A DNA stretch of 64,000 nucleotides from Streptomyces monomycini (GTDB lineage Bacteria; Actinomycetota; Actinomycetes; Streptomycetales; Streptomycetaceae), in contig NZ_JAFIQY010000001.1 in assembly GCF_022271435.1 (NCBI RefSeq), forward strand, positions 248,001-312,000, written 5' to 3'. The notes beneath the pieces are model-generated. The model worked only from the letters and a program-made list of their open reading frames with translations, made no database searches and had not been told where the DNA came from. Below are positions 1-9,515 of the stretch, one piece after another. The stretch's first letter is position 1, and every line of letters begins with the position of its first letter. A program made the translations under genes and the position numbers.

Positions 1-3
1 GCC

Positions 4-792
4 TTGTGGCGCCACGTACGGCTGGCGTTCTTCCTCGGCGGAGTCGGGCTGCACCGGCTGAGCGCGTACCGCGTGGACTTCGTTCTCGGGGCCGGAGCCT
101 TCCTGATCCGTGTGGGCCTGCAGACGGCGGTGGTGGGCCTGGTCTTCCGGCAGATTCCCGTCCTGGGCGGCTGGAGCTACCACGAGGTGCTGTTCCTGCT
201 GGGCTTCTCGCTGCTGCCGCGCGGCCTGGACCACCTCTTCACCGATCAGCTGTGGGAGCTGGGCCGCAAACTGGTCCAGCGCGGCGAGTTCCACCGCTAT
301 CTGATCCGCCCCGTGAACCCGCTGTTCTCCCTGCTCTCGGAGCGCTTCTTCCACCCCGACGCGCTCGGCGAACTCGCCGTGGGCACCTTCCTGGTGATCT
401 GGTCCGGCAGCAGCATCGGCCTCGACCTCACCCCGCTGCAATGGGCCGTCGCCCCTTTGCTGGTGCTGTGCGGCGCCCTGATCCACACCTCGGTGAAGCT
501 GCTGTTCGCCTCGCTGTCCTTCTGGACGGTGACCAGTCTGCCGTCGATGTACGCGGCCAACCAGGTGTCCGAGTTCGCCGCGTACCCGCTGGACATCTAC
601 CACTCGTCGCTGCGCGCCCTGCTGACCTGGGTGCTTCCCTTCGCCTTCACCTCCTACGTGCCGTGCGTCTACCTGCTGACGGGCGCCGCGGGCCTGGTGG
701 TCTGGCTGCCCGTGGTGACGGCCGGCGCCCTGGCCCTGGCCCTGGCCGTATGGCGGCGTGGCGTCAACGCCTATGAAATGACCGGGAGTTGA
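4..792 (+). CDS. ABC-2 family transporter permease (DUF990-like)
   Basis: A 262-residue integral membrane protein with about six hydrophobic segments (roughly residues 30-55, 58-75, 118-140, 148-170, 200-225 and 228-250). The central 'RGEFHRYLIRPVNPLF' stretch is typical of the DUF990/ABC-2 permeases of streptomycete exporters. It would form the membrane half of an ABC exporter whose ATPase, and possibly a second permease, would lie left of the window. The earliest start seen is TTG at 4, but the frame is open to the window edge, so the true start may be outside. Its stop overlaps the next gene by 4 bases, suggesting it exports that cluster's product or intermediate. Confidence 0.8.
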   Translation: MWRHVRLAFFLGGVGLHRLSAYRVDFVLGAGAFLIRVGLQTAVVGLVFRQIPVLGGWSYHEVLFLLGFSLLPRGLDHLFTDQLWELGRKLVQRGEFHRYLIRPVNPLFSLLSERFFHPDALGELAVGTFLVIWSGSSIGLDLTPLQWAVAPLLVLCGALIHTSVKLLFASLSFWTVTSLPSMYAANQVSEFAAYPLDIYHSSLRALLTWVLPFAFTSYVPCVYLLTGAAGLVVWLPVVTAGALALALAVWRRGVNAYEMTGS

Positions 793-2246
793 ACTCTCAC
801 GTGATCCGCGACGAACATCTCTCCCCCTTGCTGCGCGCCGCGTCCTGGATGCCACGCGACCTCCGCGCCGCCCACCGGTACGAGACGGCCGACCACGCCG
901 AGCAGGCACCGGACGAGTTGCTGCTGATCGTGCGGGCGGTCGGCGGCCCTGCGTCAGGCGAGCGGGTCTTCGTCCCCGTACACCGGGAGCCGTCCGGTGC
1001 CTGGGCCGGAGGCGACGGGCCCCCGGGGCTCGCGACCGTACGCCGCGTCCTGACCGGCGGGCGGCTGCGCACGGCGCGTGGCGGGTACCTGGACTTCCGC
1101 CGCGGGCCCTCGGCTCCGGCCGGCGAGGCACGCCGCCTGCCGTTCGACCAGGGCTGGTCCTCCAACGCCCTCTCGCTGGTCGGGATAGGCGGCTCCTCTT
1201 ACGTCCACAAGACCTACCGGCGTCTGAACGAGACGATCCACGAGCCCGACGTCCTTCGGCTCATGAGCGGCACCGGACGCACGCCCGAATGGGCCGGGGA
1301 CTACACCTACACCGACCCCGGCCGCGGGGCCAGGCATCCGGCGGGCGTCCTGTACCGGCACGCACCCGGGCAGGGGATCGACGCGCCGCTGCGGGCGAAC
1401 CTGCGCTCACTGTGGCCGCGCCTGACGAACCGCCTCCCTTCGGAACGGCTCGTACACGCTCATCTGCGTCCGCTGGAAGCCACGTTACGCGCGGCCGGAC
1501 GTTTCCTGAGCGCCTTCCACCACGACCTGTCGGTACGCCTGGGCGGGCCTTCGATCGGCTACCCGGTGGCCGACGTCCTGCCCCGGACGTCGGCACAGCT
1601 CGACCGGCTGCTTCTGACGGACCTCCCCCTTCCACCGGCCGCCCGCAGTGCCGCCTTGGACGCCCTGCGGGCCGAGCTGGACCGGCTCCACTCCGAGCTG
1701 GGCGGCCGCGTGACGGCCCCCGGAGCCGGCCCCTGCCACGGCGACCTGCACCTGTCGCACCTGCTGTGCGCGGAAGAACCCGACGGCACCTGGCGGATGA
1801 ACGTCATCGACCTGTCCACGCCCGCCCTCCCGTCGGACGGTTCCGGCTACGCCGCGCAGTCGCCCCTCCAGGATCTCGTCGCCGTCCAGCGCGCGCTGGA
1901 GTACTTCACGGCCGACGAGGCTGCCTTCGAGAGCGCCCGCCGCCTCGGCGTGGACGCGGACACCACCATGAACGGCTCTCTGGACGGTGCGCCGGGCCTG
2001 CCGGACGTCCGGCGAAAGGTGCTGCACACCGTCTTCCGCACCGCGGACACCTGGCGCGAGCGGGTGCTGCACCTGCTGCTCGGGCCCCCGTCCGACAGTC
2101 CGCTGCGGCGGCTGCTGTACCTGCGCCGCCTCCTGCACGAACTGGGCTACAACCACGACCACGCCCGCCCGTACCACGCCGCGATCGACCTGCGCCACGC
2201 GCTCGCACTGGCCTCCCCCACCCCGACCCTCCACGCAAGGACGTGA
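789..2246 (+). CDS. Maltokinase/aminoglycoside-phosphotransferase-like kinase
   Basis: A 485-residue protein with a two-lobed APH-type fold. The catalytic-loop motif 'CHGDLHLSHLL' (about residues 316-326) and a following 'VIDLS' metal-binding segment resemble trehalose-synthase-associated maltokinase (HGDxHLxQ ... IDFE). The N-lobe 'GGSSYVHKTYRRL' would hold the ATP-binding Lys. Maltokinases phosphorylate the anomeric C1 of maltose. Here the enzyme could make a cyclitol 1-phosphate or sugar 1-phosphate for the GlgC-like enzyme downstream; this is inference. The start is TTG at 789, overlapping the permease stop by 4 bases; GTG at 801 is an alternative. It contains an in-frame TTA codon at 1485-1487, implying bldA-dependent expression. 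Confidence 0.7.
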   Translation: MNSHVIRDEHLSPLLRAASWMPRDLRAAHRYETADHAEQAPDELLLIVRAVGGPASGERVFVPVHREPSGAWAGGDGPPGLATVRRVLTGGRLRTARGGYLDFRRGPSAPAGEARRLPFDQGWSSNALSLVGIGGSSYVHKTYRRLNETIHEPDVLRLMSGTGRTPEWAGDYTYTDPGRGARHPAGVLYRHAPGQGIDAPLRANLRSLWPRLTNRLPSERLVHAHLRPLEATLRAAGRFLSAFHHDLSVRLGGPSIGYPVADVLPRTSAQLDRLLLTDLPLPPAARSAALDALRAELDRLHSELGGRVTAPGAGPCHGDLHLSHLLCAEEPDGTWRMNVIDLSTPALPSDGSGYAAQSPLQDLVAVQRALEYFTADEAAFESARRLGVDADTTMNGSLDGAPGLPDVRRKVLHTVFRTADTWRERVLHLLLGPPSDSPLRRLLYLRRLLHELGYNHDHARPYHAAIDLRHALALASPTPTLHART

Positions 2247-2251
2247 CCGTC

Positions 2252-4336
2252 GTGAACGCGCCCCGGATGCACATCATCGAGAACTACTTCGAGTGCTGCG
2301 GCTTCGACCACACCTTCCTTCAGGGCGGCACGTCCGTGTACCTGTGGAACCTCTCCAAGACCTTCGCCGACCGCGGCCACCAGGTCTCCATCGTCACCCC
2401 CGCCCACGGCAGGCTCGACGACCTGCGGCAGCGCTACGAGGTGGAGGACCTGCCCTACGAGGACGCCTACACGCTGCCGGTCGTCCTCGACACCCGGGTC
2501 TGGGAGGGCTTCCCCGAACAGGTCGACCTGGCGCTGCGCACCACCGCGCACCGCATCCGTCTGGAAGGCGTGGACCTGTACTTCCTCTCCAATGACTACC
2601 TGAACCGGCTGCCGGACACCTTCTACCCGCCGTACTCCGCGAAGGGCCGGGACCTGGTGTTCTTCAAGCCGCTGGTGTTCCAGGTGGACAGCGTGCGGTT
2701 CCTGCGCGGCTGGTTCGGCGACGAGAAGGCCGTCGTCCACACACACGAGCCGTACTACCACTACCTGCTGCCGGCCGCCCTGCGCGACGACCCGACGAAG
2801 CTGGTCGTCAGCAACGTACAGAGCAACATGCCGATCACGAAGAAGGTGTACGGGCCCGAGGTGGCGCGCCTCTTCGAACTGCTCGGCGTGGACGTCGAGC
2901 TGCCCGGCCCCGGGCCCGATCCCGAGGTGCCCGCGGCGGTCGTCCAGTACCAGCAGCTCACCCACCTGCACTACACCTACCCGCCGGACCATGTGGCGGT
3001 CTACGAGCTGACCGCCGAGCACGCCGACCTGATCGACTTCCTGTCGCCCGGCCAGCTGGACTTCTACGCGGGCTTCCGGGACACCCCGTTCGAGCCGCTC
3101 TTCCGGCGGCTGCCCATCGCCGACGTCGTACGCCGCAACGCCCACAAGATGTTCGTCGGCGGTTGCGCCGTCTCCGACCGGTGGCTGACCTGGGACCCCG
3201 CCCAGGTGGACCGGGCGGAGGTGCTCGGCGGCCTCGGTCTCGACCCCGCGCTGCCGACGTTCTTCCACAACGCCCGTTACGCCGTTCACCACAAGGGCCA
3301 GGTCGAGCTGATTCGGGCCGTGGACCGCGTACTGAGCGAAGGCTTGAAGGCCAACTTCGTCATCCGCTGCATCTCCGCCAACGGCATCGACGATCCGCTC
3401 TTCCACGAGGTCGCCGCCCGCCATCCCGAACGGCTGCACTTCGAGTGGGAGCGCGTCGAGGAGGCCCGCGTCTTCGCCTGCGCGGCCGCGTCGGACTTCG
3501 CCCTCTTCCCCTCCAAGTTCGAGATGGACACCTTCCTCATCGCCCAGGGCGAGGCCATGGCCGTGGGCGCCGTGCCCATCGCCACCGACCAGCGGGGCAT
3601 GGCGCACTTCCGGCATGCCGACGGTCCGGGGACGACCACCGGTTTCGCGGTCAACCGCTCCTTCGCGGAGGACGACGCCCTGCTCACGGACGCGCTCGCG
3701 GACCGCATCCGGCAGGCTGCGGCCCTGTGGTCGGACGATCCCGGCCGCTACCGGGAGCTGTCCGAGCGGGCCTCGGCCGTCGCCCGCGCCTTCACCTGGG
3801 ACCACTGCGCCGATCTGCACCTGTCGGCGTTCACCCGGCTGTGGGAGGGCCGGCCCGCCGTCCTGTCCACCGAACTGGCACTCCGGCACGGCTGGTTCGA
3901 TCTGCTCGCCGACGACCAGGTCACCACGGCGGCCGCCGTCGCGCACGGTGACATCGAGGCGTACGAGCGCCGGGCCCCGCTCGACACGGACGCGGCCGCG
4001 CGGATGTTCCGCGCCGCGTGGCAACGTGCCGACTTCGCCGCCTGCGAACGGGTCCTCGGCCGGCTTCCCGAGGCCGTGCCCGCGGAGGAAGCCGGCCTGT
4101 TGCACACCCGCGCCCGCGTCCTCGCCGACAGCCGTCTGGAGTACCGGCTGTCACACGCCGAACGGGTGCAAGTCGTGGAAGCGCGGCGCGGCGCGGCCAG
4201 GGCCCTGCCGACCGTACGCACCCTTGCACGCACCGGGCCGGGAGTCTTCGTGGGCGAGGCGCCGGACGCCGACGGGCTGCTGCTGCTCACCTTGTCCGGC
4301 GGCCGGGTGGCCTGGGACGAGGTGCGGCATGGCTGA
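2252..4336 (+). CDS. GT5-like glycosyltransferase (glycogen/starch-synthase family), possible pseudo-glycosyltransferase
   Basis: About 694 residues, GT-B fold. The N-terminal half has '[19 protein letters not shown]' and 'IVTPAHG', as in glycogen synthase. The C-terminal half has '[12 protein letters not shown]' and '[14 protein letters not shown]', at the place of the usual PSxxEPCGL donor loop. The usual donor-binding Lys of the KxGG motif is not obvious (the sequence reads LQGG). It is a paralogue of the glycosyltransferase at 6393. GTG at 2252 is preferred because AAGGA at 2237-2241 lies 10 bases upstream; GTG 2243, in a 4-base overlap with the kinase stop, is the alternative. Likely role: coupling a nucleotide-activated sugar or cyclitol to an acceptor. 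Confidence 0.75.
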   Translation: MNAPRMHIIENYFECCGFDHTFLQGGTSVYLWNLSKTFADRGHQVSIVTPAHGRLDDLRQRYEVEDLPYEDAYTLPVVLDTRVWEGFPEQVDLALRTTAHRIRLEGVDLYFLSNDYLNRLPDTFYPPYSAKGRDLVFFKPLVFQVDSVRFLRGWFGDEKAVVHTHEPYYHYLLPAALRDDPTKLVVSNVQSNMPITKKVYGPEVARLFELLGVDVELPGPGPDPEVPAAVVQYQQLTHLHYTYPPDHVAVYELTAEHADLIDFLSPGQLDFYAGFRDTPFEPLFRRLPIADVVRRNAHKMFVGGCAVSDRWLTWDPAQVDRAEVLGGLGLDPALPTFFHNARYAVHHKGQVELIRAVDRVLSEGLKANFVIRCISANGIDDPLFHEVAARHPERLHFEWERVEEARVFACAAASDFALFPSKFEMDTFLIAQGEAMAVGAVPIATDQRGMAHFRHADGPGTTTGFAVNRSFAEDDALLTDALADRIRQAAALWSDDPGRYRELSERASAVARAFTWDHCADLHLSAFTRLWEGRPAVLSTELALRHGWFDLLADDQVTTAAAVAHGDIEAYERRAPLDTDAAARMFRAAWQRADFAACERVLGRLPEAVPAEEAGLLHTRARVLADSRLEYRLSHAERVQVVEARRGAARALPTVRTLARTGPGVFVGEAPDADGLLLLTLSGGRVAWDEVRHG

Positions 4337-5435
4337 CCTGCGTGCGGTACGCGCAGTGCTGCTCGCGGGCGGCGAGGGGCAGCGGATGGGCCTGCTCGGC
4401 GCGGGCCGGCTCAAGCCGCTGGTCCCCTACGGCGGCACCTGCCGGCTCATCGACTTCAGCCTGGCCAACGCCCGGGCCTCGGGTCTCGCGGAAGTGCTGC
4501 TGCTGTCCCAGTACGAGGAGCGGCTGCTGATGGACGACCTGCACCGCGTATGGAACGCGAAGCCGGGGTTCCGGGTGCGCTTCGGCCCGTACGACACCGC
4601 CTACCGCGGCCGGGAGCTGCCGGCCGAGCTGCCGCGGCGCACCTGGCCGCTGGAGCGCGGCACCGCCGACGCCCTGATCCGCAAGGCCGAGTACATCTTC
4701 ACCGAAGACGTCGAGGACGTCCTCGTCCTGCACTCCGACCACGTCTACCGGTACGACTACGGCCCGCTCGTCGCGGCGCACCGGTCCTCGGGCGCGGCGC
4801 TGACCGTCGCCTACCAGCGGATCGACCCGCGCTGGGTGCACCTGTTCGGCATGGTCCGCTTCGACGACGGAGGCCGGCTGACGGAGTTCACGGAGAAGCC
4901 CGAGAACCCCACCTCCGACCTGGTCTTCGCGGCCTTCTGCGTCTTCGGCGCCGCCGTACTGCGCCGGTATCTGACCCTGCTGGACGGCGGCGACTGGCAG
5001 CACGACATCAGCCGTGACGTGATCCCCGCGATGCTCGCGGCCGGAGAGCACATCCGCGGCCACGAGGTGCACGGCCACTGGGAGGACATCGGCACCGTCG
5101 AGCGCTACCACCGGGCGCATCTGGCCCTCGCCACCGGGCCGCGGGCGCCGCTGCCCGTCGCGCGGATGCCCCGGACGGTACGGCCCGGGGTCGGGCGGCG
5201 CTGGGTCGCCGACGCCCCCGGAGTGCACGGGTCGGTGATCCCCGCGGACCTCGTCAACGACGGACGGGTGGCGGACAGCGTGCTCTTCCCCGGGGTCCGG
5301 ATCGGCGCGGGAGCACGGGTGCGGCGCAGCGTGGTGCTGCCCGGCGCGGTGATACCGCCGGACGCCGACATCGACGGAGCGGTCGTCCTGGAGGACGGAC
5401 ACATGCAGCACGTTGCCGAAGGAGTGAGCGCATGA
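4329..5435 (+). CDS. glgC: GlgC-like nucleotidyltransferase (ADP-glucose pyrophosphorylase family)
   Basis: A 368-residue nucleotidyltransferase with a C-terminal left-handed beta-helix. The N-terminal loop '[10 protein letters not shown]' and '[10 protein letters not shown]' bind nucleotide and phosphate. '[15 protein letters not shown]' and '[12 protein letters not shown]' correspond to the GTADA and SGDHIY motifs of GlgC. Hexapeptide-like turns ('[16 protein letters not shown]') end the protein. The family makes ADP-glucose from ATP and glucose-1-phosphate. In this setting it may instead activate a cyclitol-1-phosphate, as AcbR is thought to do. ATG 4329 overlaps the preceding glycosyltransferase stop by 8 bases, and the stop overlaps the next gene by 4 (ATGA), so the genes are translationally coupled. 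Confidence 0.85.
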   Translation: MADLRAVRAVLLAGGEGQRMGLLGAGRLKPLVPYGGTCRLIDFSLANARASGLAEVLLLSQYEERLLMDDLHRVWNAKPGFRVRFGPYDTAYRGRELPAELPRRTWPLERGTADALIRKAEYIFTEDVEDVLVLHSDHVYRYDYGPLVAAHRSSGAALTVAYQRIDPRWVHLFGMVRFDDGGRLTEFTEKPENPTSDLVFAAFCVFGAAVLRRYLTLLDGGDWQHDISRDVIPAMLAAGEHIRGHEVHGHWEDIGTVERYHRAHLALATGPRAPLPVARMPRTVRPGVGRRWVADAPGVHGSVIPADLVNDGRVADSVLFPGVRIGAGARVRRSVVLPGAVIPPDADIDGAVVLEDGHMQHVAEGVSA

Positions 5436-6382
5436 CCACGCACCAGCACTGCGACAAGGAACAGCGTCCGGACGGCTACGACGTCCTGGTGGTGGGCGGG
5501 ACCGGGGTGGACACCATCGTGCGCGTGGAGGAGCTGCGGGTGCCGCCCGGCGACTCGGTCTTCGTCGACCCGCTGCGGGACTACGTCGGGCACACCGGCA
5601 ACGGGGTGGCACTCGGCTGGCACGCCCTCGGCCTGCGGACGAAGTTCATCGACTTCCTCGGCGACGACCCGCAGGGCCGCATGGTCCTGGAGCACTACGC
5701 CCGCCAGGGCCTCGACTTCGCCCACCTCGTCTCGCCGCACGGTACCCCGCGCGCGGTGAACCTGGTGGACCCGCGCGGCCGCCGCTTCTCCTTCTACGAC
5801 GGCCGGCACCCCGACGATCTCCGGCTCCCCCGCGACTTCTACCTGCCCCACCTGGAGCGGTCGGCCCACGTCCACCTGTCGATCGTCGGCCACAACCAGG
5901 AGATGTACGACGACATCCACCGCCTCGGCGTGACCAGTTCGACGGATCTGCACGACTGGGACGGGCTCAACCCCTACCACCGCCACTACGCCCTGCACTC
6001 CGACTACGTCTTTTTGAGCGCGGCGGCGATCCACGACCGCCTGGACACCGTGCTGCGGACGATCATCGGCGAGGGCCGGGCCCGGTTCGTGGTCGCGACC
6101 GCCGGAGCCGACGGATGCCACCTGCTGGAGCGCGGTGCCGAGAGCATCCGGCACTTCCCCGCCGTCCGTCCGGAGCGTCCGGTCGTGGACAGCAACGGTG
6201 CCGGTGACGCGTTCGTCACCGCCTTCCTGCACGCGTACTTCGAGGGGCGCCCGTTCGAGGACTGCGTGCTGGCCGGCTCGGTGGCCGGGGCGTTCGTGTG
6301 CGGCAGCGTGGGCACCCACACCGAGTTCATCGGCCTGCCGGAACTGCGCGCGGCCAGTGCTCGCGCCGTCGCGAGCCGGTGA
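5432..6382 (+). CDS. PfkB/ribokinase-family carbohydrate kinase
   Basis: A 316-residue kinase. The N-terminal '[20 protein letters not shown]' region and '[15 protein letters not shown]' are typical of PfkB substrate-binding halves. The C-terminal signature '[13 protein letters not shown]' (about residues 253-265) carries the catalytic Asp and anion hole. It phosphorylates a sugar-like hydroxyl from ATP. In the acarbose cluster a kinase of this family (AcbK) phosphorylates acarbose at O-7, a modification tied to self-protection and uptake, so a similar 7-kinase role is plausible here. It starts at ATG 5432 within an ATGA overlap with the nucleotidyltransferase stop. Confidence 0.82.
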   Translation: MTTHQHCDKEQRPDGYDVLVVGGTGVDTIVRVEELRVPPGDSVFVDPLRDYVGHTGNGVALGWHALGLRTKFIDFLGDDPQGRMVLEHYARQGLDFAHLVSPHGTPRAVNLVDPRGRRFSFYDGRHPDDLRLPRDFYLPHLERSAHVHLSIVGHNQEMYDDIHRLGVTSSTDLHDWDGLNPYHRHYALHSDYVFLSAAAIHDRLDTVLRTIIGEGRARFVVATAGADGCHLLERGAESIRHFPAVRPERPVVDSNGAGDAFVTAFLHAYFEGRPFEDCVLAGSVAGAFVCGSVGTHTEFIGLPELRAASARAVASR

Positions 6383-6392
6383 GGGGCCGGGC

Positions 6393-9300
6393 ATGCATGT
6401 GATCCACTTCGCCTTCGAGTGCGGCGGGTTCGACAACCGCCTCATGCGCGGCGGGCTGTCCCCGCTGGTGTGGAACCTGTCGCGGGAGTTCGCGGCCCGT
6501 GGTCACCGGGTGTCCCTGGTCACCCCGGCGCACGGACTCGTCGGCACCCTGCGGCGGGAGTACGCCGTGACGGAACTCCCCTATCTCCACGTGCACCGCG
6601 TGCCGCTGGTCCTGGACCCCAAGACGTGGCCGGACCACCCGTCCGAGATCACCCTGGAGCTGACCACCCGGGCGTACCGGCTGCGGATCGACGGCGTGGA
6701 CGTCTACTTCCTCTCCGACGCCTTCCTCGACCTGCTGCCCGAGCGGCTCTACCCGCCGCCGGGCACCGAGGGCACGGACCTGGCCCATTTCAAGCCACTG
6801 GTCTTCCAGGTCGCGGGCGCCCACTTCATCCGGCGGTACCTCGGCGGGGAGGGGGCGGTGGTCCACGGCTTCGAGCCGTACTACCACTACCTCCTGCCGC
6901 CCCTGTTCGCCGGCGACCCGTCCCTGCGCACCGTGAGCACGGTCGCGGCCAACGCGCCCGTCACGCAGAAGGTCTACCGTCCGCAGGTCGAGCGGCTGCT
7001 CGGCCTGTTCGGTGTGCGGGCCGACCTCGACGCGCTGGAGGACGAGCCGCCCGCCGAGGACAGCCCGGCGGCGGCCATGTCACGGGTCCTGGCCGGCACC
7101 CGGATGCACGGGGAGTACGGACCGGACCATGTCGCCGTCCTGCCGCTGGTCCTGGCCCACGCCGATCTGCTGGACTTCGTCTCGCCCGGCCAGCGGGACT
7201 ACTACAGCACCTTCCGCGACACCCCGTTCGAGGACCTGTTCCGTACCCTGCCGGTGTCCCGCATGGTGCGCGCCCGGGCGCACCAGCTGCTCATGGGGGG
7301 CTGCGGCATATCCGACGGCTGGCTGGCACGCGATCCGGGAGCCGTGGACCGCGAGGCGGTCCTGCGCTCCGTGGGTCTCGACCCCTCCCTGCCGGTCTTC
7401 TATCACGCCGCCCGGTACGCGGTGCACCACAAGGGCCAGCTCGAACTGATCCGCGCTGTCGAGGAAGTGCTGGACAGCGGCACCGAAGCGGCCTTCGTAC
7501 TGCGCTTCGCCACCAGTGGAGGCGGCGGGCAGCCGGCCCCGGTCGGCAACGCTTACTTCCAGAGTGTCGCCGACCGCCACCCCGGCCGGGTGTATCTGGA
7601 CTGGCGTCTGGCCGACGAGGACACCCTGTTCGAGCAGGCCGCGTGCGCGGATTTCTGCGTCTTCCCGTCGAAGTTCGAGCTCGACGGGTTCCTCATCGCC
7701 CAGGCCGAAGCCATGGCGTGCGGCGCGGTGCCGATCGCGACCGCGCAGACGGTCACGGCCCACTTCGGGCACGCCCTGCCACCGGACGACCCCCGGGCCA
7801 CCGGGCTGTCACTGCCCGGATCGTTCCGAGAGGACGACCCGGCCCTCACCCGCGCGCTCGTCGAACGCATTCGTCAGGCCGTGGAGTTACGGCACACTGC
7901 CTCCGACGACTATGCGCGACTGTCGGCCAACGCGCGCGCCACAGCACGCCGGTTCACCTGGGCACGGAGCGCCGACCGGCGTCTGGCGGCCTTCGAGGGA
8001 CTGCTGCGCGGCCGGCCCAGGGCCTTTCCGACCGAGGACGCGATCCGGTACGGCTGGTTCGATGCCCTGCCCGACTCCGCATGGGACGAGCACCGGCAGC
8101 ACATCGCACGGTCGGCCGCGGCCCTGGGCGACGCGGCGGCCTACGGGTGTGCCGCGCCGCTCGACGAGGCGGCGTACGAGCAGCTCTTCGAGGCCGCCCA
8201 CGCCCGGGCCGACTTCGCCGCCTGCGTCCGTACCGCGCGTGCGGCCGGCCGGGAGGACTGGACGGCACGTCTGCGCGAGCGGTACCGGATACGTCTCGAT
8301 GCCACACGTCGTTGGCACGTGACGTACCGGCATCCGGAGGCACGGCACGTGGAGGTGGCCGTGCCCGGGGCCGGTACGTCGCCGTCGGGCCTGGAGTCCC
8401 GCGCCGAAACCCTCGCCTCCGACGAAGCGGTGCCCGCGGGCAGCGGTGTCGGCCTGGTGCCTCTGGCGGCGGTACGGGACGGCGTCTTCGAAGGCGTCCT
8501 GCCCGGTCCGCCCGTCGGACGCCACCTGCTCGTCATGCTGACCCTGGCGTCGGGACGCGTCACCTGGGACACCCTTGCGTGTGAGCCGTCCGGCCTTCCC
8601 TCCCAGCCATCGGGCCACCCTTCCCAGCCATCGGGCCTTCCCTTCCAGCCATCGGGCTCTGCCTTCCAGCCGTCGGCCGTCCCGTACGGGCCCGTGGCCG
8701 GCCCGCCGCCCTTCCGGCTCGTGGCGACGGACCTGGACGGCACCCTCCTGCGCAGTGACCAGTCCGTCTCCGAGCGCACCCTGCGCGCCCTCGCCGGAGC
8801 GGCCGAGGCGGGCGCCTCCCACCTCGTGGTCACCGGACGGCCCGCCGCGGCCTGCGAGCAGTATCTGACCGCGCTCGGCTACCGCGGGCTCGCCGTGTGC
8901 GGGCAGGGCGCCCAGCTCTACGACGCCGGCGCCGGGCGGCTGCTCAGCTCGGCCTCGCTCGACCTCGACCTCGCCCGCAGCGTGGTCGAACGCGTCGAAG
9001 CCGCGCTGGGGCCGCTGGAACTGGGGGTCGTGACGGCACCGCCGGAGAGCCGCTTGAAGGTCACGCCCCGCTTCGGCGAACGTGTCCGGCACGGCTGGGA
9101 CGTCACGACCGACCGCCGGCTGCTGTGGACGCGCCCCATCGACAAGCTGGTCCTGCACCACACAAGCCTGCCGGAGGACGAGGTCGAGGCCGTGGCCCAG
9201 CGGTTGTGCGGTGACGAGGTCACCGTGGTGCACTCGGTGCGGGGCATGGTGGAGGTCCTCCCGGCCGGCACCACCAAGGCGGCCGGTGTCGAGCGGGCGG

Positions 9301-9515
9301 CGGAACTCCTCGGGTACGACGCGGCCGGGACCGTCGCGTTCGGCGACATGCCGAACGACATCCCGCTCCTCGCCTGGGCCGGACACGGGGTGGCCGTGGG
9401 CAACGCCCATCCGGCGCTGCTGTCGATGGCCGACGAGATCGCGCCCGCGAACGACGCCGACGGCGTCGCCACCGTCCTGGAACGCCTCTTCGGCAGCACG
9501 GAGCCGGCGTCATGA
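6393..9515 (+). CDS. Fusion protein: GT5-like glycosyltransferase plus Cof-type HAD phosphatase
   Basis: About 1040 residues. Residues 1 to about 720 are a paralogue of the glycosyltransferase at 2252, sharing 'VTPAHG', '[19 protein letters not shown]' and 'FPSKFELDGFLIAQAEAM'. Residues 731-765 are a Pro/Ser/Gln-rich linker of 7-residue repeats. The last 270 residues are a HAD hydrolase with 'ATDLDGTLLRSD' (nucleophile Asp), 'VVTGRP' and 'FGDMPNDIPLL'. One chain could therefore couple glycosyl or cyclitol transfer to removal of a phosphate, for example a 7-phosphate. It starts at ATG 6393, 10 bases after the kinase gene. It has a TTA codon at 7887-7889. The stop overlaps malQ by 4 bases. Confidence 0.82.
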   Translation: MHVIHFAFECGGFDNRLMRGGLSPLVWNLSREFAARGHRVSLVTPAHGLVGTLRREYAVTELPYLHVHRVPLVLDPKTWPDHPSEITLELTTRAYRLRIDGVDVYFLSDAFLDLLPERLYPPPGTEGTDLAHFKPLVFQVAGAHFIRRYLGGEGAVVHGFEPYYHYLLPPLFAGDPSLRTVSTVAANAPVTQKVYRPQVERLLGLFGVRADLDALEDEPPAEDSPAAAMSRVLAGTRMHGEYGPDHVAVLPLVLAHADLLDFVSPGQRDYYSTFRDTPFEDLFRTLPVSRMVRARAHQLLMGGCGISDGWLARDPGAVDREAVLRSVGLDPSLPVFYHAARYAVHHKGQLELIRAVEEVLDSGTEAAFVLRFATSGGGGQPAPVGNAYFQSVADRHPGRVYLDWRLADEDTLFEQAACADFCVFPSKFELDGFLIAQAEAMACGAVPIATAQTVTAHFGHALPPDDPRATGLSLPGSFREDDPALTRALVERIRQAVELRHTASDDYARLSANARATARRFTWARSADRRLAAFEGLLRGRPRAFPTEDAIRYGWFDALPDSAWDEHRQHIARSAAALGDAAAYGCAAPLDEAAYEQLFEAAHARADFAACVRTARAAGREDWTARLRERYRIRLDATRRWHVTYRHPEARHVEVAVPGAGTSPSGLESRAETLASDEAVPAGSGVGLVPLAAVRDGVFEGVLPGPPVGRHLLVMLTLASGRVTWDTLACEPSGLPSQPSGHPSQPSGLPFQPSGSAFQPSAVPYGPVAGPPPFRLVATDLDGTLLRSDQSVSERTLRALAGAAEAGASHLVVTGRPAAACEQYLTALGYRGLAVCGQGAQLYDAGAGRLLSSASLDLDLARSVVERVEAALGPLELGVVTAPPESRLKVTPRFGERVRHGWDVTTDRRLLWTRPIDKLVLHHTSLPEDEVEAVAQRLCGDEVTVVHSVRGMVEVLPAGTTKAAGVERAAELLGYDAAGTVAFGDMPNDIPLLAWAGHGVAVGNAHPALLSMADEIAPANDADGVATVLERLFGSTEPAS
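8583..8680 (+). repeat. In-frame 21-bp tandem repeat encoding the GT-HAD linker
   Basis: Five units start at 8583, 8604, 8625, 8646 and 8667, exactly 21 bases apart. Each is built around CAGCCATCGGGCC (first and last units degenerate). Every unit adds seven residues (PSGxxxQ type), so copy-number change would lengthen or shorten the linker between the two enzyme domains without breaking the frame. Confidence 0.85.

Noticed and set aside
1289..2251. Long plus-strand frame extending upstream of the first glycosyltransferase
   Set aside because: It is Arg/Pro-rich antiframe of the kinase gene; homology to glycogen synthase starts only after 2260.
2147..4105. Long minus-strand open frame opposite the glycosyltransferase
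   Set aside because: Low-complexity Arg/Gly/Val composition and no family motifs; a third-position GC artefact, like similar opposite-strand frames throughout the window.
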